Origin: Amaranthus tricolor
Lineage: Eukaryota > Streptophyta > Magnoliopsida > Caryophyllales > Amaranthaceae
Length of the DNA: 64,000 bases
Direction: 5' to 3'
Assembly (NCBI RefSeq): GCF_026212465.1
Contig: NC_080055.1
Coordinates: 24,394,291 to 24,458,290, forward strand
Part shown: piece by piece, positions 1 through 23,795 of the stretch
How the letters are laid out: each line of letters begins with the position of its first letter
Numbering within the stretch: position 1 is the stretch's first letter
The notes under the pieces: model-generated
What the model was told of the DNA's origin: nothing
Seen by the model: only the letters and a program-made list of their open reading frames with translations
Database searches by the model: none
Translations under genes and position numbers: made by a program

Positions 1-331
1 CTCTTGTATTTTCTTAACCCTAATTTCTTTTATTGTGAGGTATAATATATGAAGGCCCCATGTAATTAGAATTAGAAAGAGAATGCAATGCAAAACATAA
101 AGTGAGGAAAACTAAGAGAGAAAAAGCTTGGAGAGCCATTGTTGTGGTTTCTCGTGTTCATCTTGTAATCTCCCGGTTTATAGTGAAAAGTTTATTCTCG
201 GTGCCGGTGGATGTAGCTATCACGTTGATAGTGAACCACGTTAATTTCTCGGTGTGATTTTTTTTATTGTTTGTTTGAATCTTTATTGTTTCATTATTGT
301 TTTCGATCTTTGCTTCCGCTATCGCACAACA
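1..331 (+). mobile_element. Ty1-copia LTR fragment (R/U5 end)
   Basis: The stretch resembles the 3' half of a plant copia LTR. It has an AG-rich transcribed region, then a GGTGGATGTAGCTATCACG-like block, an 'accacgtta' block and a T-rich tail ending in 'cacaaca', an arrangement typical of copia R/U5 ends. The 5' end lies outside the window. No primer-binding site or internal domain follows, so it is a solo or truncated LTR. A hAT-type element is inserted at or next to its right edge. Family membership is inferred from resemblance only. Confidence 0.5.
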
Positions 332-339
332 GTTATAAC

Positions 340-1062
340 TAGGGATGGTCATGGTCTGGCCAGACTCGGACCCGGACCCTTTTATTTTTTATGGATCCAG
401 ACCCGAATCCGGATCCTTAGGATCCAAAATTTTCAGACCCAGACCCAGACCCTACGGATCTGACGGGTCTAGGGTCCTTAATTGTTCCTTAATGGGTCTT
501 ATACAAAGCCTCTTTAATTTGTCAAAATTGTACCTTTTGCGAGTCTTTTTGTATTTTTGTAAGCAACTTATTGTCGTATTACAAACACTTCTTCGAGTCC
601 AACAAATTCAAATACAAAATAATTACTAAAATGTAAAAACACTTGTCTAAATACATGATTAAAAATCAAATATAAAAGACTAAATGAGAAACATAGTGAA
701 TCAAGTGAATGAGAAAAAAATTAGGGACTTAGGGTTACTAGATTGAGAATGAGAACTTGAGAAGGCAATCAAGTGAATCAAGTAATCAACTGATCAAGGG
801 CCCAAGGCATTATATTATTATATATTAATAATAAAAAAATTAATATTAGAATTTAAAAATCAGAAATTCATAATATAAAATTTAAAAGTTTAGGGTTCGG
901 GTCTCCACCTTAGGACCCGGACCCGGACCCGGATCTGTCAAATATTTTTTGGATCCAGATCCAACCTAGATCCGATGGCTCTCAAAAATTTAGATCCAGA
1001 CCCTTAAAAAAGGGCGGGTCCGGAGCGGGTCCAACAGGATCCTGGACCCATGACCATCCCTA
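340..1062. mobile_element. hAT-type non-autonomous element, 723 bp
   Basis: The ends are inverted copies: 'tagggatggtcatgg' on the left and its complement, ending 'catgaccatcccta', on the right. They are flanked by a perfect 8-bp target duplication, gttataac, at 332-339 and 1063-1070. An 8-bp duplication with TAGGG termini is diagnostic of the hAT superfamily. Subterminal regions are full of ggaccc/gggtcc repeats (about 365-480 and 895-1045). No transposase frame is present, so it depends on an autonomous partner. A decayed relative lies at 36730-37268. Confidence 0.85.
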
Positions 1063-1070
1063 GTTATAAC

Positions 1071-1638
1071 ACTTAAGCAATATTAATTAGTGATGATGTC
1101 AGCAGTGTTTTGTTTTAGCAATAGTTATAGATTATAAATAGATATGAACTACTCTGACTAAAAACCATCTCAAGTTCTCAACTATTTAATTCATATATAA
1201 CACGTCTCACGGTGACACAAATTTAGTGAGTAAATATTGATAAAAAAAATTGATGAACTCTATGAATTATCTTATTAGCCTGAAGAATGTGTAGTAACTT
1301 TGCTGTTTCTTGTTGCACCCGCTTAATTGAAAAGGTCCTTTTACGTTATAGTGAATGCAAACAATACTATATTTACATTAATACAGTATTTGTACGTATT
1401 TAAAATAATTAGAATGTTAACACAAATTTGCGTGTATCTCAATAATAAAATCTACTTATAATTGTAAATTTTATTACAACGTGTAAAAGAGTACTTTTAA
1501 AATTTCAATTTCCATATAGCAACAACATCAAGTATGAATGTATGATACTTATTCTATATATTATTTAAAAAGCTCTTGAGATCTTTTTATGATTTGCATT
1601 ATTTCGTAAATATAATAGGATTAAGAAATACAAAATAT
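1071..1638. other. AT-rich stretch downstream of the SCPL gene
   Basis: This lies between the hAT element and the SCPL stop codon and should hold that gene's 3' UTR and terminator (the gene reads leftward). I see no coding potential or clear repeat. Confidence 0.4.
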
Positions 1639-15040
<13,402 letters not shown>

Positions 15041-16416
15041 TGTTTTTGGTCAACCCAAAGCTTTTTTGGGTATGAAGATATGGAGGATCAATATCCTTAT
15101 TAAAATGTTTTGCGTTTTTATTTGTTAATTAAAGTGTACGATATATCATGAAAGCTTTTTTAATTGAGTTGGTTTTTTAAGGTTACATCGGAAATCTTAA
15201 CTACCCCTCAAATTTAAATGGAATATTTTTACACCAGGTATATGGAGAGTCTGTGTTGCATGCACACTTCTATGGATAATTATGACTTATCATGGGACAT
15301 GTTAAAACATATGACTTATCATGCGATCTCAACTATGAGGCTAATTAAGTTTTTGATTGAGTTGATTTTTTAACATTATTTAAATTTTAATGATTTTTTT
15401 TATTTCCGTATCTCTTGTATTTGCGTTGATATAAATGTTTGTGCAACTTTAATTCTCATGGTGGGTAAGATAAAAAAATAACTTTTGTGCATAATAATAA
15501 AAAGAAATAAAATATATTTGTGAATTATTTTCTCTATTTTTTTACAAAGGTCTTATTTGCTTTTTTAGTACTATTTATTAATTACTTTTAATTTGTAATT
15601 TATTTTTAAGATATATATTAAAATATAGTCCAATGGGATTTTTATTTGATTCATCTCAACATAAAGTGTATTAATATCTATTTTTTATAATTTTTATTTA
15701 TGTACAATTAGAGATGTTAAATATTGAATTAGTGCATTGTTAAACGTACAAAAAGCAAAATAAGACGTTTGAAAAGAAATAGAGAGTAGATCAATGAAAG
15801 TTGTTGAAATCATTTTTATATAAAAAAATAAAATTACGTGAGACGAAAAGAAAAATATGATAGCAAACTTAAAGGACGAAATACATAATGCAAAACTAAT
15901 TCATTATTGGTGAAAGTGGTTGGCGCAAGCCTGTAATGTAATAAAATAATTAAGATAATATAATCTCTCGTCCTTTAAGTCTCACGCCGTTAAGTCTCAT
16001 CTGGTTCTGGTTAGGCTATACATGATAAGATAGTTCAAAATAAATCTGATAATCTGATATTTACTCAACTTTAGAATCAAATTAGACTTAACTCGATTTT
16101 AAAATAAATTTAAAATAATGAAAAAAATTAAATCAATGTGAACTGACCAGAAACACCTGATTTGAAATTGACCCTATGATCAAATTAAACGGTTATCATT
16201 TTATCTCAAATTGATAATCACACCCCTAAGATCCTAAGTCTACTTATCATTGAAGTTGTTTATTGATTAACTTATGATCCAAAATAATCTGTATATAAAA
16301 ATTAAAATTAAATTGTCAAGATATTTACATACAACTAATAATCGAAATTAACTCAATGTGAGATATTATATAAATCCACATGAACTCCTAAATGGACCTC
16401 TCCAATTAGTACCATG
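15041..16416. other. SCPL upstream region with decayed repeats
   Basis: This 1.4-kb spacer is the SCPL 5' flank. It contains a decayed TRIM/SMART copy (about 15130-15390), a Stowaway-like element (about 15530-15792) and a fragment of the MITE family discussed at 42672 (about 16016-16235). No gene is seen. Confidence 0.55.
15130..15390 (+). mobile_element. TRIM/SMART copy F (strongly decayed)
   Basis: 'ttttaattgagttgg' and 'tttttgattgagttga' mark the two LTR remnants; 'acaccaggtatatggagag' marks the interior. It is about 100 bp upstream of the SCPL start codon. Confidence 0.5.
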
Positions 16417-16421
16417 CCTAC

Positions 16422-16622
16422 TGTAGGAATAATCAACTTATTCACAAGATATTTAGTTGGCTTATTTAAATCATTGTAATTAGGGAAAACTCTCGTTTAC
16501 CAAGTTTAGTTTATTTCCTAAATTAGATCCTAATTCTTGTATAAATAATTGGATCTGTAAACTATGAAAATCAATACAAACAGTATTCATAAACCCTAAT
16601 TTCCGCAATCTTAAATTCTTCA
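16422..16622 (+). repeat. 5' LTR of the copia element
   Basis: Begins tgtaggaataatc and ends ttcttca. 'tgtataaata' near 16538 may be the TATA-like promoter. It has 5 mismatches to the 3' LTR, all in its first half. Confidence 0.97.
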
Positions 16623-16635
16623 TGGTATCAGTGCC
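16623..16635 (+). other. primer-binding site (tRNA-Met type)
   Basis: tggtatcagtgcc directly follows the 5' LTR. It fits pairing with the 3' end of initiator tRNA-Met (usual form tggtatcagagc) with one change. Confidence 0.9.
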
Positions 16636-16750
16636 AAAGGTGTTTTCCGGGACCGACAACACCATTGGTTATCATCATCTACCCTAAAACATACCTGTCC
16701 AAAGAACAAGGGCAGAAACCAACCCAAAACAGCTCATAAAGATGGAATAG

Positions 16751-19278
16751 ATGGAACAAATGTTCAAACTGTTTCAACAAATGAATAAACCCAACATAAA
16801 CCTTGAAACCATATCTCCTGACCTAAAATTGACCGAAAAGCTAAATTATCAAAATTACACGACTTGGTACAAAATGATGCAGATAGCTTTGGAATGCAGA
16901 GGACGTCTCAATCACATCATCGACGATCCTCCTAGCATCACAGATCCAAATTACAGAGCATGGAAACAAAAAGATTCGATAGTCTTGTCATGGATTATTT
17001 CGAATATCAGTACAGACCTTATAAACCAATTCTTAGACTACACTATTGCAAAAGATTTATGGAGAGGGATCGAAGTTCTATTAAGCAGTGGAAGGGATGA
17101 ACTCCAGATCTTCGATCTGAGTTCTCAAGCCAATAATTTGAAACAAAATCGAGACCCTTTGGAGGTTTTTTATGGGAAACTTAACACTATCTGGAAAGAG
17201 ATAGACCGAAGACAACCAAATCCCATGATACATGCGGAGGATATAACGATTTTCAACACCTTTATTCAAAAGCAACGGCTATTTCAATTTTTGGCCGGAA
17301 TCCATGACACTTTTGACAAAGAGAAGCGTGACTTGCTACATCAAGATCCACTCCCAACAGTGGAAGTGGCCTATGCCACAATCAGACGAGAAATCTCTAG
17401 GCGTGGGATTATGAGCCACACTTCATCACCGGGAAAAATTCCCTCAGAGATAGGGAGTGGGTTGGCCGTTAAACACCGGTCGGATGTCTCATTCCGGCGT
17501 AATGAAGAGGATAAAACTCACCTGAGATGCAGTTACTGTGGAGGGAGCCGTCATACAAAAGAAGGATGTTTCAAAATCATTGGCTTCCCGGAATGGTGGG
17601 AGGAACACCAGCAGCGGAAAGCCGCCACCAAGGCTCCGTCAAGAACCGGCGGCAAGGCTCACTTGGCCGCTGGCGCTTCATCTCCCACCAACAGACCAAC
17701 CATTCACATAGAAGCAAAGGAAGACAGAAATAGTGTTGAAGGTGAAATGAAACAGAAAGCGCAAAGAGGCGTATCAGAAGAGAGAGAAAGGGGGAAGGAG
17801 GGGAAAGGTCTGGAAACAGAAGCTAGTGAGGAAGGGAAAGGGAAACACTCACACTCCCACCTTTTTATAACCCCACCCTCAAAAAACCCTAAGCCCATTC
17901 AAACCCACCGGCCCATTTTGAAACAAACCCATAACCGGCCCATTCTCAATACCACTCACAAACCCACTTACAAAACCCATAAACTTGGTCTACTATGCAA
18001 ACCTCGTCTATCATCCCCATGGATATTTGATTGCGGGGCTACTGATACTATGACTTTTGACCCCCGTGATCTTTTATCCACTCATCCAAAAACCCGAACC
18101 TATATTCAAACTGCTAATGGGGAGTGCGTGAGTGTTGACCAAGCTGGGCCTGTTGCTATTTCTCCCTCTCTCAAAATTAATAATTGTCTTTTAATTTCTA
18201 GCTTATCTCACAAGTTATTGCCTATCAGTCAATTGACTCGAGAATTAAACTGTACTGTGCTTATGTCTTCTTCTGGTTGTGTTGTGCAGGATGCTCAGAC
18301 AGGGAAGACTATTGGGCGTGGTACTGAACGTGACGGTCTATACTATGTGGACGAGGCGATTCAAACGGGTCACACTTTGCTTGCTCAAGGGTTCACAGAT
18401 CATCAGTTATGGACGTGGCATAGACGTCTCGGACATCCATCACTAGGTTATCTGAAACATCTTTTTCCGTCATTAGTTAAAAGTACTGTAGTCTTAGATT
18501 GTGAAGCTTGTATTCTTGCGAAAAGTCACAAACATTCCTACTTTCCTAGTTCAAATCAGAGCAATGAACCATTTATTTTAATACATTCTGATGTTTGGGG
18601 CCCTGCTCCTGAATTTAATAAACAGAGTTATTTATACTTTGTTTCCTTTATTGATGATTGTACTAGAATGTGCTGGATATACTTCCTAAAACACAAGTCT
18701 GAGGTGTTTGATGTTTTTGTCAAGTTTTACAACATGATTGTCACCCAGTTTAAAGCCAAACCTCAGATACTTCGATCTGACAATGGGGGGGGAATACATG
18801 AACCAACATATGGAAAACTTCTTCACTACCCATGGCCTCATTCACCAAACCTCGTGCCCTCACACCCCACAACAAAATGGCATAGCTGAAAGAAAGAATC
18901 GCACTCTCCTAGAAATAGGGCGAGCTCTTATGTTTGAAGCCCATGTCCCATCCTATTTTTGGCCTGAAGCCATTGCCTCTGCCACCTACCTCACAAACAG
19001 ACTACCCTCCAAAGCCCTTCAGTTCAAATCTCCTCTTGAAGTCCTCCATACCTACACCACTGTTCCCTCATTCCACTCCTTACCCCCCCCGAATTTTTGG
19101 GTGTGTTGTGTTTGTTCACTTGCCGAAACCTGTTCGGAATAAACTTGAACCTCGGGCCGTTAAGTGTATCTTTGTTGGCTATGGTAATAATCAAAAGGGA
19201 TATCGTTGCTTTGATCCGACTCAAAACAAATTATATACTACAATGGATTGTGACTTCCTTGAGCATTCTTATTTTTAA
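16751..19278 (+). pseudogene. copia gag-protease-integrase part, frameshifted
   Basis: The frame opens at ATG 16751. Gag has the UBN2-type region (WYKMMQIALECRG, about residues 39-51) and a CCHC zinc knuckle near residue 260 (CSYCGGSRHTKEGC). The protease motif is DCGATD (about 427) where most copia elements have DSGA. Integrase shows the WHRRLGH...CEAC zinc-binding motif (about 555 on) and the catalytic core with IHSDVWG and RSDNGG. A G8 tract near 18785 adds one base and shifts the frame within the core. A C8 tract near 19083 shifts it again. TAA at 19276 then ends the frame. The two homopolymer shifts could be real decay or sequencing errors. Confidence 0.93.
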
Positions 19279-21234
19279 TCCCAGCTTCGTCCTCAGGGGG
19301 AGACTACAGATGATGACTTAAGCTGACTCACATATTCTGTAACTAATGATCTGAACCACAAAGAGCAAGTAGGTAATCCCACAGATATTGCTACGGAAAA
19401 CATAGTATTACTTTCTCCTCAGGCCGAACCCACCTTGTCTAAGGCATCCAGTGATCAAGAAGTTGTTTCGGAGACCCAAGAGGTATCATCTGAACCAAAG
19501 CCTCAAACTAATAATGATATATCGGGTATTGTTAATTCTCCATGCAGATACGAATTACCTCCAAGAAGCAAAAGAGGTGTTCCCCCAAGACGGTATGATC
19601 CAGAGTTTGAATCACAGAGATCCCGGTATCCTATTAGCCGAGAGATGGGTAACTTGGCACAAACAGCTATTGCTTTCCAAACCAGTCTATACTCAAGTTC
19701 CCTTCCTCGGAGCGCTGAAGAAGCCCTCCAAAACCCAAGGTGGAAAGAAGCAATGGAGGATGAGATCTCAGCGTTGAAGAAAAATAACACATGGGACAAG
19801 TGTATTCTACCCGAGAAGAAAAAACCAGTTGGCTGCAAATGGGTCTTTACAATTAAATATCTTGCAGATGGAACTATTGACAGATACAAAGCAAGGCTTG
19901 TGGCAAAGGGGTATACACAGACCTACGGGATAGATTACTCTGAGACTTTTTCCCCAGTTGCCAAGATAGACACCATCAGGGTCATATTCTCTATAGCTGC
20001 CAACAAAGAATGGCCTCTCTATCAGTTTGATGTAAAGAATGCTTTTCTACACGGCAAGATTGAAGAAGAAGTGTATATGCATGCTCCACCCGGTTTCTCA
20101 GACGAATTTGCTCCAGGAGAAGGATGTAAACTTAACAGAGCATTGTATGGCTTGAAACAGTCGCCGAGAGCTTGGTTCGGGAGGTTTACCACAGCAATGA
20201 AGGAATTCGGGTATATACAAAGCCAGTCTGACCATACTCTGTTCTTGAAGAAAAGGGACGGTCGGATTACATGTTTAATCATTTATGTGGATGATATGGT
20301 GATAACTGGAAATGATAAGAAAGAAATAGAGGAACTTAAGGGAAAGTTATTCATGGAGTTCGAAATGAAAGATCTAGGAAACTTAAAGTACTTTCTAGGA
20401 ATTGAGGTTCTTCGATCAAAAAGGGGAATCTTCATCAATCAAAAGAAGTATGTCCTAGATTTGTTAGCAGAGGTAGGTATGCTTGACTGTAAACCAGCAG
20501 AAACACCAATAATCACCAATCATAAGCTCCAAACAACACCCGGAGAAGAACCAGCTGACAAAGAGAAATACCAGAAACTGGTAGGAAAACTTATCTACCT
20601 ATCCCACACTAGACCCGACATATCATATGCAGTTGGAGTTGTAAGTCGTTTCATGCACCTACCACAGATCTCACATATGGAAGCTGTATTGAGAATCCTG
20701 AGGTACTTGAAAGGCACGAGCAATAGAGGAGTCTTCTTTAAGAAAAATGGGCATCTGGACCTTGTAGCCTATACAGATGCAGATTGGGCTGGCGATCGAG
20801 ATAGTAGAAAATCTACATCAGGATACTTCACTCTTGTAGGAGGAAACTTGGTTACTTGGAGGAGTAAAAAACAGAAGGTGGTTGCATTGTCAAGTGCAGA
20901 AGCAGAGTTTAGGGGAGTAGCAAAAGGAATAACAGAGATACTATGGCTAAGAAAGCTCTTACATGAACTTGACTTCCCACCAAAAGAAGCATGCAAGTTA
21001 CTTTGTGACAACAAAGCAGCTATTAGTATCTCAGAGAATCCTGTCCAGCATGATCAAACGAAACATGTAGAGATTGATAGACATTTCATAAAGGAAAAAT
21101 TGGAGAAGCAGATCATCAGTATCCCACATGTAAAAACAGAAGATCAGTTAGCGGATATTCTCACAAAAGGTGTTTCAGCTGAAGTCTTCGAAACTACTTT
21201 ATCCAAGTTAGGCATTGGAAATCCCATCACCTAA
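19279..21234 (+). pseudogene. copia reverse transcriptase-RNase H part
   Basis: This continues the frame after TAA 19276; a second stop, TGA, lies at 19324-19326. From there it is open to TAA 21232-21234, with no clear ATG of its own. RT motifs are in order: WVFTIKYLADG, FDVKNAFLHG, LYGLKQSPRAW and the catalytic YVDDM (near 20283). RNase H follows with AYTDADWAGD, KKQKVVALSSAEAEF and CDNKAAISI. All catalytic acidic residues visible in RT are present, so this half looks intact as a domain though untranslated by the normal route. Confidence 0.95.
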
Positions 21235-21237
21235 CTT

Positions 21238-21246
21238 GAGGGGGAG
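21238..21246 (+). other. polypurine tract
   Basis: gagggggag lies directly before the 3' LTR and marks plus-strand priming for the copia element. Confidence 0.9.
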
Positions 21247-21447
21247 TGTAGGAATAATCAACTTATTCACAAGATATTTAGTTGGCTTATTTAGATCATT
21301 ATAATTAGGGAAATTTCTGGTTTACCAAGTTTAGTTTATTTCCTAAATTAGATCCTAATTCTTGTATAAATAATTGGATCTGTAAACTATGAAAATCAAT
21401 ACAAACAGTATTCATAAACCCTAATTTCCGCAATCTTAAATTCTTCA
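21247..21447 (+). repeat. 3' LTR of the copia element
   Basis: 201 bp, tgtagga...ttcttca, followed by the target duplication cctac at 21448-21452. Confidence 0.97.
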
Positions 21448-22349
21448 CCTACTTCGTTAGGAATGGAGTAGTATTATTTAATTAGGGAGGGATCAGAGGT
21501 GAAACAATCTCATTCCATGCCTATATATTTAGTAATTACTTAAGGGGTGAATGTTATTTGAATAAAAATCATAATTTAAATTAAGAATTTTTAAAATTGA
21601 AATATTTTGATTATAATTATTTTATTTTTTATCCTATTAAAAATCGAAAAATCAAAATTTATATTGAACTAAAAAGGAGCTCACTTTTGATTTGGATTAT
21701 GTTTGAATTAGATATAATCATGTTTAAAAAGTAATGAAACAAGTTCAGTAGAAAGAACTAATATATTATATTGAGAAAAATCAAAATGACGATGTATATC
21801 TGATTAAAGAATCACAAAATCAAAACACCTTAATCTCACTTATAACCCCCTTGAGTATAGTGTTAATAAGAAAAAGGATATTGATGAGAAAGTTTAGTGT
21901 CCCATCAATTAAGTAACGCTAAAACTCGGGAGAGACGGTCTCATATTGACTATTGAGACTATTTATATGGGTCGGTCTAAAAGCCAAACATTGAAAAAAA
22001 ATTCAATTTTAACTTCAAAGTTATCAATTGTGACCTTAAAGGTTTCAATTTCAATTTAAATTAAACCTTAAATAGATCAATTAAAGTAAAAAATTTTACT
22101 TTTAACTTAAAAATGATTAATTTTAATGTTAAACTGATCAATTTCTACCTAAATATGGTTCTTTTCTCAAAATTTCACAACAACAAATAAATGATTAATA
22201 ATATTATCAATAATAGTGTTAAAACATTGCATAGTATAAATACTCTTATTGTCTTTGCCACTTCTTTTACCATTATCGTATTTTTAGTTATTTGTACGTA
22301 TTTTATTTGTTGTGTATATTTAATTAGTTGATTACTATTCATGGTTAAC

Positions 22350-22530
22350 GTAGGTGTAAGTAGTTGGCTTTCGAATAGTTGCAGGTTCCTCTCTCTTTGA
22401 AAACCCTTCTTAAGCCGAGGGACTCTTTGACCGCACTCTCCTATATGGGTATGAGCTGTCGTTTCTCTTTTCTCCTCACCCCGACCATAATTATCTATGA
22501 GTGAAATACATTGAGTATGATGATGATCTA
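22350..22530 (+). mobile_element. LINE (RTE-like) 3' end fragment
   Basis: The block 'gggtatgagctgtcg', then 'cataattatctatgagtg' and 'acattgagtatgatgatga', ends in a GAT/ATG microsatellite. The same block order recurs at 60640-60797, and the tail alone on the minus strand near 30060 and 43311. Dispersed 5'-truncated copies with an (ATG)n tail suit an RTE-type LINE. No reverse transcriptase is present to prove it. Confidence 0.5.
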
Positions 22531-23134
22531 TATAAGTTAAAATATGGAAACATGAAACTATTTGAAAGCTTGACTAGTATTTGAGATTTCAAATCAAGCA
22601 TTTGACATGAATTTCATGAAATCCAAAATTCCAAACACTATTTTAAAGTTTTAAATTTTTGTTCAATATTTTTAAAGAAAAAGATAGATCGAATAAAACG
22701 CCCAAAACTAATTAGATGAGGATTATATCTAAAATATAAATTAATCTATATTTATGGTTTACTCATGAAACAATCCAAACCGTTAGATTAAGTATTGACC
22801 CTTATTTTCATCTATGTAATGGAGAGGATCCCAATTCTCAACCCTATTTAGTATAGAAAGTTACTTAAAAATTTAAAATTACCTGACCTTTATTTATAAG
22901 AACTTTTTTTTAAAAAAATATACTTAACTTGTTCCTTAAGGTTTTCATGCAACACTTTGATCATTTATATATATTATTAATTATGTATATTTAAAAATTA
23001 TAAAAAATTTGATATTTAAAAACTACATTCAAAGAAAAATATAACAATGTTGTAAAGTAGTAAGAAAATTAGGATAAATTAACTTATAAATAGTGTAAAA
23101 ATACAAGTGTTGAATTTTAATAATGACAAAAGTA

Positions 23135-23335
23135 ACTACAAATAAATTAGCTCGTCTTGAATGAGACCATCTTATCATGAGATTAACCTTTATAATTTGT
23201 TAATTTATCTATTTGATCATTTTAAAATTGTAAGTGATCAATTTAAGTTTATAAGTGCTCACTTTAAGACCAAAATGTGATCACTTTAAAGTTATAAGTA
23301 ATCACTTTAAAACGATAAATGTCCATTAAGTCAGC
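23135..23335. mobile_element. small MITE with tandem GTGATCAC-type units
   Basis: Starts with 'cttgaatgagaccatctta' and contains five or so units like 'ataagtgatcactttaaag'. It is related to 53249-53447 and 60047-60300. Confidence 0.45.
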
Positions 23336-23795
23336 CTAGAAGTGTTCATTCGGGTCATCGAGTTGATTTCGGGTTAGGTGTTTCGGGTCAGTTTGAAATT
23401 TGATTTTGTGTCCTTATTATTTTTTACATAATTGTAAATCGGGTCAAATCAAATTCGATTACAAGGTCAGAAAAATTTTGAATCATCATGTTTATTTTAA
23501 ACACCTCTTAGGCGGTCAGCGTGATAAAAATGATATTATTTGTGATAAATAAAAGACATGAAAGAGACAAATTTAAAAAATGGTTTTGCCTTGTGAAAAT
23601 TTGAGGTTAGGAATGGAACACAAGAACTGGAAGTGGGCCTTCATTTGATATGATGCCTTCAACTCTGAGCTTCATTCACATCCAATCATCCTATCACTAA
23701 ACATATCAAAATCATCCTAATTTTTGCTCTTACAACTTTTACAAACTAATAATTTGCATTGAATTTCACAAAAGTGTTACAATTCATCCTTTTCA

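Larger units (their letters stand above)
16422..21447 (+). mobile_element. full-length Ty1-copia retrotransposon, 5.0 kb
   Basis: Complete structure: 201-bp LTRs starting TG and ending CA, a primer-binding site, gag-protease-integrase-RT-RNaseH order (copia order), a polypurine tract and a 5-bp target duplication cctac (16417-16421 and 21448-21452). The LTRs differ at 5 of 201 positions, so insertion is fairly recent, about 1-2 million years with usual plant rates (inference). Coding capacity is destroyed by two +1 frameshifts in homopolymers and two in-frame stops, so it is non-autonomous now. It lies 1.4 kb upstream of the SCPL gene and 2.3 kb upstream of the C2-like gene. Confidence 0.97.
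21453..23795. other. intergenic, decayed repeats
   Basis: Between the copia element and the C2-like gene. It holds a gagacggtctca element with AT-rich internal repeats (about 21930-22150), a LINE-like 3' end finishing in GATGATGAT (about 22350-22530), a small MITE with decayed 20-bp repeats (23135-23335) and a member of the gggtcg MITE family (23341-23511). The last 200 bp should hold the promoter and 5' UTR of the gene at 23796. Confidence 0.55.
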
